Below the pieces are notes generated by a model, which did no database searches, was not told where the DNA came from, and was given only the letters and a program-made list of their open reading frames with translations. The position numbers and the translations under genes were made by a program. Below are positions 42,106 through 51,134 of a stretch of DNA of 64,000 nt, piece by piece. Within the stretch, counting starts at the first letter, position 1, and the number at the start of each line of letters is the position of its first letter. The stretch is taken from the NCBI RefSeq assembly GCF_019797745.1, contig NZ_VOSI01000001.1:370928-434927 (forward strand), given 5' to 3'. The DNA is from Edaphocola aurantiacus. GTDB lineage: Bacteria; Bacteroidota; Bacteroidia; Chitinophagales; Chitinophagaceae.

Positions 42106-42669
42106 TTGAGTAAAATTTTAATTATTACTGCCCCTTCCGGATCGGGCAAGTCTACTATTATTAAAGAAGTATTAAAGTCTTTCCCCCAGATCTGCTTCTC
42201 TATATCGGCCTGTACCCGCAGCCCGAGAGGCAGTGAGCAGCATGGCGAGGATTATTATTTCTTAACCGTGGCAGAGTTTGAGCAAAAGATCAAGGAAGAT
42301 GCATTTGTAGAATATGAAATGGTATATGCCGGCAAGTATTATGGTACACTCAAATCAGAGCTGGACCGTATCTGGCAGGAAGACCATGTACCTTTGTTTG
42401 ACATAGATGTACAGGGTGCTATAAATGTAAAAAAACAATACAAACAACAGGCTTTATCTATTTTCATACAGGCTCCGTCTGTTGAAGAATTACGTAAGCG
42501 CTTGATATCAAGAGGTACGGACCCAATGGAGGCTATTGAAGAACGCATTGAAAAAGCGGCATCTGAACTGACCTTTGCACCGCATTTCGACCATACGGTT
42601 ATTAACGACACGCTGGAGCATGCAGTCGCAGAGGTTTCCAGGCTGATCGGAAATTTCCTGCATGAGTAA
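42106..42669 (+). CDS. gmk: Guanylate kinase
   Basis: 187 residues from a TTG start (TTG AGT AAA ...), which gives the family's usual N-terminus MSKILIITAPSGSGKST. P-loop APSGSGKS, the GMP-binding stretches SACTRSPRGSEQHGEDYYF and FVEYEMVYAGKYYGTL, and DVQGAINVKK are all present. It makes GDP from GMP and ATP. Length is normal. It lies 20 bp after the TlpA-like gene. Confidence 0.97.
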   Translation: MSKILIITAPSGSGKSTIIKEVLKSFPQICFSISACTRSPRGSEQHGEDYYFLTVAEFEQKIKEDAFVEYEMVYAGKYYGTLKSELDRIWQEDHVPLFDIDVQGAINVKKQYKQQALSIFIQAPSVEELRKRLISRGTDPMEAIEERIEKAASELTFAPHFDHTVINDTLEHAVAEVSRLIGNFLHE

Positions 42670-42686
42670 GATGATCTATTAAATAG

Positions 42687-42725
42687 GAAAAAAGTGAGGC
42701 GCTGTTACAGTGCCTCACTTTTTTC
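42687..42725. terminator. Bidirectional terminator between gmk and the GyrI-like gene
   Basis: GAAAAAAGTGAGGC stem with T-runs on both strands; it overlaps the last codons of the leftward gene. Confidence 0.85.
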
Positions 42726-43200
42726 TTACCGGGATATAAATATCTTCTTCCGAGGCAGGATCGCCCTGTTTATATTTTGCGCCTAGTATCTCGAAATGAG
42801 GTCTTGCATCCAGCGCATAAAAACCATTCTGCGGCAACCATTCCCGGAAAATATAGTCAATCGTACGCATATCGGTATGTGCACCTACATGCCGAAAAAC
42901 GGCATACAAGCCACCCGGAATGATCCATTCTTCCATATCCGGCAGCAATACCGTTGCTTCGTTCATGCATACCGCCGCTCTGCGCTCAAACAGCTTGCCC
43001 GGTTGCATACCCTCAAAAAAATCTTCCGGATAAACAGCAACAGAATACAGGTTATCGTCGGCCGGTAATTGTATTTGCTTCCGTTGTGGCATAAATCGTC
43101 CCCATAGTTGTGCCAGGGTATTAACAAGGTAAGATGTCTGAGTACTGTAGCCTCCTATCCGTATCGGTTCCAGCATGACAACCTGGGGTTCCATAAGCAT
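42715..43200 (-). CDS. GyrI-like effector-binding domain protein
   Basis: 161 residues from the ATG at 43200 (MLMEPQVVMLEPIRIGGYSTQT); an in-frame extension upstream to 43269 has no family resemblance. The two-fold repeated beta-alpha-beta-beta pattern and PGKLFERRAAVCMNEATVLLPDMEEWIIPGGLYAVFRHVGAHTDMRTIDYIFREWLPQNG place it in the GyrI/AraC effector-binding (SRPBCC-neighbour) class of small-molecule binders. It is divergent from the WYL regulator with 91 bp between starts, so it is probably its partner or target. Confidence 0.82.
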   Translation of the reverse strand: MLMEPQVVMLEPIRIGGYSTQTSYLVNTLAQLWGRFMPQRKQIQLPADDNLYSVAVYPEDFFEGMQPGKLFERRAAVCMNEATVLLPDMEEWIIPGGLYAVFRHVGAHTDMRTIDYIFREWLPQNGFYALDARPHFEILGAKYKQGDPASEEDIYIPVRKK

Positions 43201-43291
43201 ATAATTTTTACGGACGAATGTAACCGTTATCCGGCTATTGGCAAAAAAGAAGTAATTTTCAGCATTCATTTTTACTCATCTGCATGATTCT

Positions 43292-44260
43292 ATGAACGAC
43301 GAAAGCCTTAAGAAATTTAACCGCATCATTACGATACTGATCCAGTTGCAGTCCAAGAAAGTTGTAAAAGCCAGTGACCTGGCCGAGCGCTTTGATGTGA
43401 GCCTGCGTACCATCTACCGGGATATACAGGCCCTGGAAAAGGCTGGTGTGCCGGTGATCGGAGAACCGGGTCTGGGCTATAGTATCATGGAGGGTTATCG
43501 TTTGCCGCCGGTTATGTTCAGCAGAGAGGAAGCGATGAGCTTTGTGACAGCCGAGAAGCTGATGCTGCAACTCAGCGATAAAGGCATTGGCCGTCATTAT
43601 GAATCGGCCATGACTAAAATCAAATCGGTACTGCGCAGTACACAAAAGGAAATGCTGGAAGGGGTATCATCTAACATTGCGGTACACGCACGCAAAGACC
43701 GGGCACCAAACACGGTACCCAATGCGCTGGAGCTGGTACTGGAGTGCATCGTAAGCAAAAAGCAACTACGCATGCAATACCGTGCATTTTCGGATAGCGA
43801 GACTGAGCGAGTTATTGAGCCGGTGGGTATTTTCTACGAGTACAGCAGCTGGTATATTCTGGGCTATTGCCTGTTGCGGGAAGATTACCGCCAGTTCCGT
43901 ACCGATCGTATTTTGTCTATGCAGATTACCGAACAGCCCTTCAGCCGGGAACATGGCAAACTGGAGGAGCATCGCCAGGACAATACGGATTGTGCAAAGG
44001 AAAAAGTTATTATTGTAGTAGACCGCAATACGGCCAAATACATTGCCCAGGCCAAACTGCACTATGGCTTTGTATCTCAGCGGGAAGTGGCGGATGGTAT
44101 AGAGATGACCTTTATGATCGGTGATATAGAGCAGCACTTTTCCCGCTGGATGATGATGTTTGCCGATAAAGCAACCGTCATTGCTCCTGAAATTCTGAAT
44201 ACATACCTGCTTAAACTGACGCATAACATTCAGCAGCGCCACGCAAAAGCCGGGGCGTAG
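43292..44260 (+). CDS. WYL-domain HTH transcriptional regulator
   Basis: 322 residues. N-terminal winged helix (VVKASDLAERFDVSLRTIYRDIQALEKAGVPVIGEPGLGYSIMEGYRLPPVMF) then a WYL-type ligand domain (KQLRMQYRAF ... EPVGIFYEYSSWYILGYCLLREDYRQFRTDRI) and a WCX-like C-terminus. These DeoR/YafY-type proteins usually sense a nucleotide or small ligand and regulate neighbours. Divergent from the GyrI-like gene and followed by the convergent DinB gene, so the three look like one small control locus. Confidence 0.92.
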   Translation: MNDESLKKFNRIITILIQLQSKKVVKASDLAERFDVSLRTIYRDIQALEKAGVPVIGEPGLGYSIMEGYRLPPVMFSREEAMSFVTAEKLMLQLSDKGIGRHYESAMTKIKSVLRSTQKEMLEGVSSNIAVHARKDRAPNTVPNALELVLECIVSKKQLRMQYRAFSDSETERVIEPVGIFYEYSSWYILGYCLLREDYRQFRTDRILSMQITEQPFSREHGKLEEHRQDNTDCAKEKVIIVVDRNTAKYIAQAKLHYGFVSQREVADGIEMTFMIGDIEQHFSRWMMMFADKATVIAPEILNTYLLKLTHNIQQRHAKAGA

Positions 44261-44281
44261 AAACACCCCGGCTTTTGCGTG
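44240..44281. terminator. Terminator behind the WYL regulator
   Basis: CACGCAAAAGCCGGGG / CCCCGGCTTTTGCGTG, covering the stop codon of the regulator. Confidence 0.75.
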
Positions 44282-44306
44282 AAATAGTATTAAAAAATAT
44301 TGCTGT

Positions 44307-44798
44307 TTATCTTTCCCAGAAGAATGGTGGCTCAATATTCAGGGCTCTCAGGTATACATAACCCTGGCCTCTGTGGTGATTCTCGTTATCGATGAAGTAA
44401 AAGATGCTCTGAATGATCTCATTTTTGTACTGACCAAACAGGTTAAATACTTCTGAGAAGCGCTCTGCAGGAATCTGTGCGTAATAAGTATTGATCACCT
44501 CCGTTTCTTCATCCCATTTCTGTAATAAAGCCTCTTTGGTATCGCAGGTAAATCGCTCTTCGGTATACGGATTTTCGTCATTCGCAACGATCGCTTGCAG
44601 TGAAGGACCGGCAATGCTCAACAATTCTGTAGCCAGTTGTGCAAAAGTACGCATACCACCGATAGAGAAATGGAATAATTCATGTTCCGGGAATTTTTCG
44701 ATCACTCTGCGGGTCAGGTTACGATGTCCCTGCCAGTGCTTTAATAATGCTTCAGGTGTCAGGATTACAGACGGTTGTGTCAGTGTTTGCTGTGTCAT
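44307..44798 (-). CDS. DinB-family protein
   Basis: 163 residues, four-helix bundle type: LKHWQGHRNLTRRVIEKFPEHELFHFSIGGMRTFAQL, and the C-terminal IIQSIFYFIDNENHHRGQGYVYLRALNIEPPFFW. The HHRGQ segment and the earlier His match the metal-binding histidines of DinB/YfiT-like proteins, thiol- or nickel-dependent enzymes of mostly unknown function. Convergent with the WYL regulator, which may control it. Confidence 0.88.
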   Translation of the reverse strand: MTQQTLTQPSVILTPEALLKHWQGHRNLTRRVIEKFPEHELFHFSIGGMRTFAQLATELLSIAGPSLQAIVANDENPYTEERFTCDTKEALLQKWDEETEVINTYYAQIPAERFSEVFNLFGQYKNEIIQSIFYFIDNENHHRGQGYVYLRALNIEPPFFWER

Positions 44799-44892
44799 AA
44801 TATTTGGTTTTAATGTTTACAACACAAAGGTAGAATGGCCCTGTGACAAGGGTATGTCAGCAGTAAAAACGACCCCACAAAATTACGCCACA

Positions 44893-46137
44893 TTATTTCA
44901 GTTGTTCCTTTATCCATTGTAGTAATTCCTCCGGATCGATGATTGACCAGGAGTGCGGATGCCGGAAACCTTCTATACGGTAGCCTTTACCAAAAGCATT
45001 GATGAATTCGGCCTGTGTATTGCCCATTTGCTGCAAAGCAATGATCATTGCCGTCTGATCCAGTGCATTCAGTTCATACATATCTACTCCACGGTTTTCC
45101 ATCCACCAGACAGGATCAACGTCGTTATAGATGCGCACTGCAGTTTTATTCAGGAAGCGGGCATTACCACCTTCAGGCTGATCATGGCTATAGCAGGAAT
45201 AATATACATACCGCTCCGGTACTGCATCCGGCGTACCACCACAGTATTGTTCCAGCTCCCTTATACCATAGGTCGGTTCTGCAGCTCCGGGCTGTTGCTT
45301 CAGTTTACGCTGAAAACTGTAATAGATGTTTTTAATATCACAGGGACCGTCACAACTAAAGACTGCCAGAGGTTTGACCGCCGTTTTGCCGGGCTGCTCA
45401 TTGGCCAGCTCTGTATACCTCAGGCTAAAGAGGCCACCTGCAGACCAGCCGCCCATTACACATTTATCCTGGGGCAATTTAAATTGTATCATCGCATCTG
45501 AAATCATGGTATTCATTACGGAGCGTAACTCATCAGTAAGCGTAATCCGCTGATTTACGGAGAGGACAATCACGGCAATACCCTGATCATAGGCCAGCTC
45601 ACAGATAGCCTTCGCACTGCTGATGAGGTGTTCGGTACTTTGCCAGGTACCCGGCAGCAACACTATAAACCCCTTAACCGTTCCGGCAGGCACCAGTGCA
45701 TGATAATATAAACGGCGGTCATTTTCGTCTCCGATATAAAAATTAGTTTCATCTTCCACCGGGATGTACTGCTTTTTTAATGCAGCCAGACAGTCCTTTC
45801 TTAAATTGAGGAATACCCCTTGTTCAAAATGGCCTTCCAGCTTCAATCCTGAGCCAAAAGTATACACCCCTTCTCCCTGCGGCTTTCCCGACTGCATCAT
45901 TCCTGTATACTGAGATTTAGGTTCGCCTTGTACAAAGCACTGTAACGTTCCGGGACCCTCTGCCTTACCCTTTGTACACTTACCGCTCCAGCTTATGCTG
46001 TCGGTGGCATATTGTGGTGCAATCCATACGGAACAACCACTCCGCTTGTCCTTCATCCATTTCCCGGTAGCATCCTGTGCATAAGACGGGTTGGAAAGGA
46101 GTAAGAGTAAACTTAAAATTGCTGATATAATTTTCAT
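44893..46137 (-). CDS. Secreted protein with MORN-like repeats and alpha/beta hydrolase domain
   Basis: 414 residues with a signal peptide (MKIISAILSLLLLLSNPSYAQ). Residues about 50-110 contain MORN-like repeats (YTGMMQSGKPQGEGVYTFGSGLKLEGHFEQGVF). From about 140 an alpha/beta hydrolase fold follows with nucleophile Ser in MGGWSAGGLFS, an oxyanion-type LLPGTW, a likely acid in YNDVDPVWW and His in FRHPHSWS. The combination points to an esterase or acyl hydrolase in the periplasm; substrate unknown. It stands alone on the minus strand. Confidence 0.8.
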   Translation of the reverse strand: MKIISAILSLLLLLSNPSYAQDATGKWMKDKRSGCSVWIAPQYATDSISWSGKCTKGKAEGPGTLQCFVQGEPKSQYTGMMQSGKPQGEGVYTFGSGLKLEGHFEQGVFLNLRKDCLAALKKQYIPVEDETNFYIGDENDRRLYYHALVPAGTVKGFIVLLPGTWQSTEHLISSAKAICELAYDQGIAVIVLSVNQRITLTDELRSVMNTMISDAMIQFKLPQDKCVMGGWSAGGLFSLRYTELANEQPGKTAVKPLAVFSCDGPCDIKNIYYSFQRKLKQQPGAAEPTYGIRELEQYCGGTPDAVPERYVYYSCYSHDQPEGGNARFLNKTAVRIYNDVDPVWWMENRGVDMYELNALDQTAMIIALQQMGNTQAEFINAFGKGYRIEGFRHPHSWSIIDPEELLQWIKEQLK

Positions 46138-46271
46138 GATTTAATCGTAGCACTGGTGATAAAAATAGTCTCTAAGGACAGGTATCAAAAATAGTTTCTA
46201 TTCCTGTAAATATGTGTAAAACTTGCTGTGCTTTGCGCATAGTTTGGCAAATTTTTCGCATCTTTTTTCCT

Positions 46272-46279
46272 TACTTTTG
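46272..46279 (+). promoter_or_regulatory. -7 box before mltG
   Basis: TACTTTTG, exact TAnnTTTG, 26 bases before the ATG. A TTTG at 46243 is four bases farther than the usual spacing. Confidence 0.35.
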
Positions 46280-46304
46280 GTTTTGGTAAACAGGTAATTA
46301 TACA

Positions 46305-47318
46305 ATGAACAAAAAGATCCTGATCGGCATTATTGCTGTCGCCGCCCTGGCTGCAGGGGGCTATTTTTATATGCTGCGCTATGCTAATAATGTTGCGCAG
46401 AAAGGTTACCTGTATATCCCTACCGGCGCGCGCTTTGAGCAGATACTGGATTCGGTGCAGCCCTTACTGAAAAGTAATGCGACCTTTAAACAAGTGGCCA
46501 GGCAGAAGGGGCTGGATCAGCATTTTTATCCGGGACGTTATACCCTGAAACCTGGTATGAGCAATGCTGAGATTGTCAATATGATCAAGCAGGGCAAGCA
46601 GGATGAAATAGCCATCCGCATCGGCAACTATGCAAGTATTTATGAGCTGGCCGGAAAAGTGGCCCCATTCCTGGAGGCCGATTCTGCCCAGATCGTGGAG
46701 AGCATTGCTACTGCAGCTTATACACAAGGAGTAGACACACCTTCTATGCTCCACTTCTTCATGCCGAATACGTACAACTTTCATTGGAATACTTCCGGTG
46801 CTGATTTTGCACAAAAAATGAAAAAAGAATTTGACCAGTTCTGGACGAGTGATCGCCAGGCTAAGGCACAGGCCGCTGGCATGAGTACTGAAGAAGTGAT
46901 TACCCTGGCATCCATAGTACAACTGGAATCTTCTAAAGAAGACGAGCAGGCAAAAGTGGCTGGTCTTTACCTGAACCGTCTGCGCATAGGTATGAAGCTG
47001 GATGCCGATCCAACCATCATCTTTATCAAGAAAATGCAGTCCGGTTTCCGCACTAAAATTTCAAGGGTTTATTATAATGACCTGAAGATCGCTTCGCCAT
47101 ATAATACTTATTTAAACCGGGGTTTACCGCCAAGCCCGATCTGTATGCCTAATCCATCGGCGATAGATGCGGTACTGAATCCGGTAAAGCATGATTACAT
47201 CTATTTCGTTGCTGATCCACAAAAGCGGGGCTACCATTGGTTTGCCCGTACCCTTGCAGAGCAGGAGCAGAATGCAGCCCGCTATCGTGCCTGGCTGGAT
47301 GAACACAATATCAAATAG
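46305..47318 (+). CDS. mltG: Endolytic murein transglycosylase MltG
   Basis: 337 residues with one N-terminal membrane anchor (ILIGIIAVAALAAGGYFYML), a LysM-like segment (GLDQHFYPGRYTLKPGMSNAEIVNMIKQGKQDEI) and the YceG catalytic domain: LASIVQLESSKEDEQAKVAGLYLNRLRIGMKLDADPTIIF holds the conserved Glu after the SIVQ, and LPPSPICMPNPSAI is a family signature. It cleaves nascent glycan strands in the periplasm and limits their length. The next gene starts 9 bp after its stop. Confidence 0.96.
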   Translation: MNKKILIGIIAVAALAAGGYFYMLRYANNVAQKGYLYIPTGARFEQILDSVQPLLKSNATFKQVARQKGLDQHFYPGRYTLKPGMSNAEIVNMIKQGKQDEIAIRIGNYASIYELAGKVAPFLEADSAQIVESIATAAYTQGVDTPSMLHFFMPNTYNFHWNTSGADFAQKMKKEFDQFWTSDRQAKAQAAGMSTEEVITLASIVQLESSKEDEQAKVAGLYLNRLRIGMKLDADPTIIFIKKMQSGFRTKISRVYYNDLKIASPYNTYLNRGLPPSPICMPNPSAIDAVLNPVKHDYIYFVADPQKRGYHWFARTLAEQEQNAARYRAWLDEHNIK

Positions 47319-47326
47319 CATACCTT

Positions 47327-48808
47327 ATGAAAACATACACCAAAAGAGAATTTCTCCGCATGATGGGACTGGGCATTGCTTTTATGCCATTCATCTCCTG
47401 CTTCGGCAACGGAAATAACAACGAAACCAAAACAACCGGAAAACCCGACCTATCCGGCAGCAAGCTGCCAGAAAAGAGTGAAGAAACCATAGACCTGACC
47501 AAGGCTGATCCGGCTGATGTAATCCTGCTCACCCGTTCTGACAAGGATTATGCTGTGTTCAATAAAGCATTCAATGCAAGGGTAAAAAAAATGCCTAAAT
47601 ACATTGCCCTGTGTAAAACAGAAAAAGGGGTAAGCCTTGCCGTAAATTATGCAAAACAGCAAAAAATGCCTGTAGCCGTAAAGAGCGGTGGACACAGTTT
47701 TGAAGGATTTTCAGGTAATGACGGCGGTATGGTGATCAATGTATCGCAGATGAAAAAAGTAACCTGGGAGGCGAATGATGTGGTTACAATAGAACCGGGC
47801 TGCGTACTGGAAGAAGTACAGGCAGCACTATTTGCTAAAAGACAACTGATACCCTCCGGCAGCTGCGGGACAGTAGGCATCTCTGGGCTTACCCTCGGTG
47901 GCGGTTATGGTTTCTTCAGCCGTAAATATGGCCTTACCTGCGACAGCCTTAAAAAAGTGCAGATGGTAGCCGGTGACGGCAAATCCTATACTGCAGATGA
48001 GCAATTGCTCTGGGCCTGCCGTGGTGGTGGCAATGGCAACTATGGGGTGATCACTAAACTGACCTTCAAAACACATCCTATGCCGGCAACGTTCACCAGT
48101 ATTGTGCTGAAATTCCGGAACCTTACACCGGAACGTTTTACAGAAGCAATTTCTACCTGGTTTACGGTTTCAGAAACACTGGCGCAGGAGGCTTTCTCTG
48201 CCTTTGTATTGAACGGCAGTACCCTTACGGTGCTGGCGACCACTTATGGCTCGAACAGCAGGCTGGAAGAGGCGATTAAACCAATTGTTGCTATTGCAGA
48301 TAGTGTAAGCCGTACGATGGATCAGCATCTGCCACAGGCTATGAAACGCTACTATGGCCGCAAAGGGCCTATCCTGTTTAAAAACGCGAGTGCAGGCCTT
48401 TACCGCAACTTTGACGACATTAAACAGATAGCCACAAGCATCTTTACTAAAGTGGTACAGAACAAAGGGCTAATCTACCAGATCAATACCCTTGGTGGCG
48501 CAATCAATAATACAGCTATGGAGCAGGCATCCTGCTATCCGCACCGGGCGCTGCCCTACCTGAGCGAACTGCAGGCTTACTGGGAGCAACCAGCACGCGA
48601 AGCTCCTTTATTGAAAGCATTCCAGGAGATACAGGATATAATACTGGATGCCGGTATTAAGGCACAGTACCGCAACTACCCGGATATTAATTTCAAAAAC
48701 TGGCAACAGGCTTACTACGGCGACAACTATGCTGCGCTGCAAAAAGTAAAACAACAATACGATCCTGAAAATATATTCCAGTACCCGCAAGCGATTAGCT
48801 TACCCTGA
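47327..48808 (+). CDS. Berberine-bridge-type FAD-linked oxidoreductase, exported
   Basis: 493 residues. The N-terminus TKREFLRMMGLGIAFMPFISC resembles a Tat signal (KR instead of RR) ending in a lipobox-like Cys. FAD_binding_4 domain: SGGHSFEGFS carries the His of covalent flavinylation, and GSCGTVGISGLTLGGGYGFFSRKYGLTCD carries the second-site Cys, so bicovalent FAD is likely. The C-terminal BBE segment is YRNYPDINFKNWQQAYYGDNYAALQKVKQQYDPENIF. It would oxidise alcohols or sugars with O2. It sits 9 bp after mltG and 10 bp before the nuclease gene, an operon by spacing. Confidence 0.93.
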   Translation: MKTYTKREFLRMMGLGIAFMPFISCFGNGNNNETKTTGKPDLSGSKLPEKSEETIDLTKADPADVILLTRSDKDYAVFNKAFNARVKKMPKYIALCKTEKGVSLAVNYAKQQKMPVAVKSGGHSFEGFSGNDGGMVINVSQMKKVTWEANDVVTIEPGCVLEEVQAALFAKRQLIPSGSCGTVGISGLTLGGGYGFFSRKYGLTCDSLKKVQMVAGDGKSYTADEQLLWACRGGGNGNYGVITKLTFKTHPMPATFTSIVLKFRNLTPERFTEAISTWFTVSETLAQEAFSAFVLNGSTLTVLATTYGSNSRLEEAIKPIVAIADSVSRTMDQHLPQAMKRYYGRKGPILFKNASAGLYRNFDDIKQIATSIFTKVVQNKGLIYQINTLGGAINNTAMEQASCYPHRALPYLSELQAYWEQPAREAPLLKAFQEIQDIILDAGIKAQYRNYPDINFKNWQQAYYGDNYAALQKVKQQYDPENIFQYPQAISLP

Positions 48809-48817
48809 TAACATAAC

Positions 48818-49426
48818 ATGACCCGAAGATTTATTAGTTCCCTGCTCTGCATTACCAGTCTTTTTGCGACCTTACCTGTTCCTGCCCAACAACGCAAAAC
48901 ACAGCAACAACCGGCACCGGAAAAGAAGGTGTATACCGGCAAGTCGGTTTCTGTATCGGATGGTGATACCTTTACGCTGCTGACGGCTGATAAAAAACAA
49001 TATCATATCCGCCTCGACGGAATCGATGCTCCGGAAAAAGGGATGCCCTATTACAAGGTAGCCAAGCAATACCTGGCAGATCTGTTACTGAACCAGTCTG
49101 TCCGCTGTGAGATCCGCAAAACGGATCAGTACAATCGGTTCGTAGCCAGGGTATATATTATGCGGGAAGGAAGGAAAACTGATATTTCTGAGCTGATGCT
49201 TCATGCAGGTCTGGCCTGGCATTATATTCAATACAATAAGGAACAGTATCTTGCTGATCTGGCAGCGCAGGCGCGTACTGCAAAGAAGGGCTTATGGGCC
49301 GAGCCCAAACCTACACCACCCTGGGTGGTAAGAAAGTACAGGCGCGCGGGCATTTCAGATGCGGAATACCGTAAAATGCAGCAGGAGCGCAATCCGGCGC
49401 TGCGCCTGTACCAGGCCGATAAATAA
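48818..49426 (+). CDS. Secreted thermonuclease-like (SNase) protein
   Basis: 202 residues with a signal peptide (MTRRFISSLLCITSLFATLPVPAQ). SNase domain: VSDGDTFTLL, IRLDGIDAPE (Arg, Asp and Glu), YLADLLLNQSVRCEI, and DQYNRFVARVYI with the second active-site Arg; LMLHAGLAWHYIQYN follows. It would cleave extracellular DNA or RNA in a Ca2+-dependent manner. Short spacing to the oxidoreductase gene suggests co-transcription without an obvious shared function. Confidence 0.92.
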   Translation: MTRRFISSLLCITSLFATLPVPAQQRKTQQQPAPEKKVYTGKSVSVSDGDTFTLLTADKKQYHIRLDGIDAPEKGMPYYKVAKQYLADLLLNQSVRCEIRKTDQYNRFVARVYIMREGRKTDISELMLHAGLAWHYIQYNKEQYLADLAAQARTAKKGLWAEPKPTPPWVVRKYRRAGISDAEYRKMQQERNPALRLYQADK

Positions 49427-49431
49427 CCGGC

Positions 49432-50445
49432 TTATAATTCTTTTAAAGCTGCCTGTGCAGCGATATGGTTGCGGTTAAATACCAGCGCCTGGTTAAACAG
49501 GTTTTTCGCTTCCGCTTTCTTATTTTGTTTCAACAGCGTCAGGCCTTTCTGATAGTATGCTTCTGCACTGTTAGGGGCTACCTCTATAGCAATGTTAAAC
49601 TGGCGCTCAGCTTTGCTTACAGAATCCTGTGTCAGTAATATTTTACCATACTGGATATATGCATCGGTAAAGTCTTTGTCTACATAAATTGTTTTCACAA
49701 AATATTTTTTTGCGGCAGCCAGATCACCTTTTTGCTGATAGAACAAAGCAGCATCATACAGGGGATTAGGATTTAAGGTATCCAGCTTGTAAATTTTATC
49801 ATACCATTTCAATGCTTCTGCATTGCCGGTTGCGCTGTACAGGTCGGCCAGCTGGTACAATCCGTCAAAGAAGTTAGGGGTTACTTCCAGCACTTTTTTT
49901 GCATAATCAATTGCCCGTGCAGTATCTTTCTGTGCAGCTTTCAGACGCGACGCATCCAGTAACACATCCGGTTCTCCCGGCATACGGGCCATCAGGTCGT
50001 TCAGGATTATTTCTGCCTTAGCCAGCTCATTACCGGCCATATGCGCTTCTGCTTCCAGTAAGGTATAGGTTGCATTCTTCGGATTTTTCTGCTGTAGTAT
50101 TTTTACCTGTTCCATAGCCTGCGCAGCCTTCTTCTTATCAATCAGGAAAAAAGTAAGCGATTCACGGTACACTATATTATCAGGTGCCAATGCGACTGCT
50201 TTCATCAGATCCTGCAGCGTGAGGCTATCCTGCCCCATTTTATTCAGTTCTACACTACGCTGGTAATATAGTTTTGCATTGCCCGTATCTGCGGCTATGG
50301 CTTCTGTCAGCGGTCTTATCATCGGATTGACCAGTGCAGCCGGTAGCTGTTGTTGTTGCTGTGTGCCCGCATCATCATTATCCCCGCAGGAACTCAGTAC
50401 GACCAGGCATAAAAAAAAATAGAAAATGTTTCTCATGTAACGCAA
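49432..50445 (-). CDS. TPR-repeat lipoprotein
   Basis: 337 residues. Lipoprotein signal (MRYMRNIFYFFLCLVVLSSC, Cys 20) followed by a Gln-rich linker and an array of about seven tetratricopeptide repeats, e.g. VLEVTPNFFDGLYQLADLYSATGNAEALKWY and AIEVAPNSAEAYYQKGLTLLKQNKKAEAKNLF. It would scaffold protein complexes at the inner face of the outer membrane; the partners are unknown. The ATG at the third codon-pair (MRNIF) is an equally possible start. Confidence 0.88.
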   Translation of the reverse strand: MRYMRNIFYFFLCLVVLSSCGDNDDAGTQQQQQLPAALVNPMIRPLTEAIAADTGNAKLYYQRSVELNKMGQDSLTLQDLMKAVALAPDNIVYRESLTFFLIDKKKAAQAMEQVKILQQKNPKNATYTLLEAEAHMAGNELAKAEIILNDLMARMPGEPDVLLDASRLKAAQKDTARAIDYAKKVLEVTPNFFDGLYQLADLYSATGNAEALKWYDKIYKLDTLNPNPLYDAALFYQQKGDLAAAKKYFVKTIYVDKDFTDAYIQYGKILLTQDSVSKAERQFNIAIEVAPNSAEAYYQKGLTLLKQNKKAEAKNLFNQALVFNRNHIAAQAALKEL

Positions 50446-50491
50446 TTGAGTTACAAAAGAACAAATTCTATTTCTTTTTAAAAAGAGTTGT

Positions 50492-50983
50492 TTAGGAATT
50501 CACCTTACTCTGTAAAAAATGTCTGATTTTACGTACATAATCATAGTACCCGGATTGCATCCGTATCATGAATACAATGAAAATAATCACACCCACACCC
50601 AACAGGGATAAAGGCACGATAAATGTCTCATCGGGATAAGCTTTCCAGAAATATACGGCTACCGCAAACATAAACACCACAAAGGCTAAGATCAGGTACA
50701 AACCGCCGACATCAATCTTGCGGGGTTTGCTGCTAATGGTAATGGTTGTCTCTGCAGTCTGGGGTTGCATTTCGATGTGGGTAATAGGTAATGTTTTTAA
50801 TCCGTCTATATTTTCAGCATGAGGAATCACTTTCAACATACCGTTAGACTCCAGTACTTCAAAATCTAAATGATGAACCATCACCCTTTGTCCCAGTAAT
50901 TTATCTTTAATGGCGTCGGGGGAAAACTTTGATTTAATTCGTGAGGTAGTATTAAATATCATAAATAAAATGATTTTAAGCAA
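50492..50983 (-). CDS. Membrane protein with two helices, unknown function
   Basis: 163 residues. A cytoplasmic-type N-terminal part (FSPDAIKDKLLGQRVMVHHLDFEVLESNGMLKVIPH) precedes two membrane segments at about 93-112 and 121-139 separated by a short loop (WKAYPDETF), and a basic C-terminal tail. No family recognised. The start could be the eighth codon (MIFNTTSRIKSK). It lies 46 bp upstream of the TPR lipoprotein on the same strand and may be co-transcribed with it. Confidence 0.65.
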   Translation of the reverse strand: MLKIILFMIFNTTSRIKSKFSPDAIKDKLLGQRVMVHHLDFEVLESNGMLKVIPHAENIDGLKTLPITHIEMQPQTAETTITISSKPRKIDVGGLYLILAFVVFMFAVAVYFWKAYPDETFIVPLSLLGVGVIIFIVFMIRMQSGYYDYVRKIRHFLQSKVNS

Positions 50984-51134
50984 TTATTAAAAACATACTC
51001 CTAACAAATATAATATTTTGAAATAAGAATTGCAATACCCATAATCTTTTTAATCATACAATAACATATTTACCGCATATCCTACCCCGATTCGTATATA
51101 AAGATTATATTTACTATCAAATAAATAACGGTCT

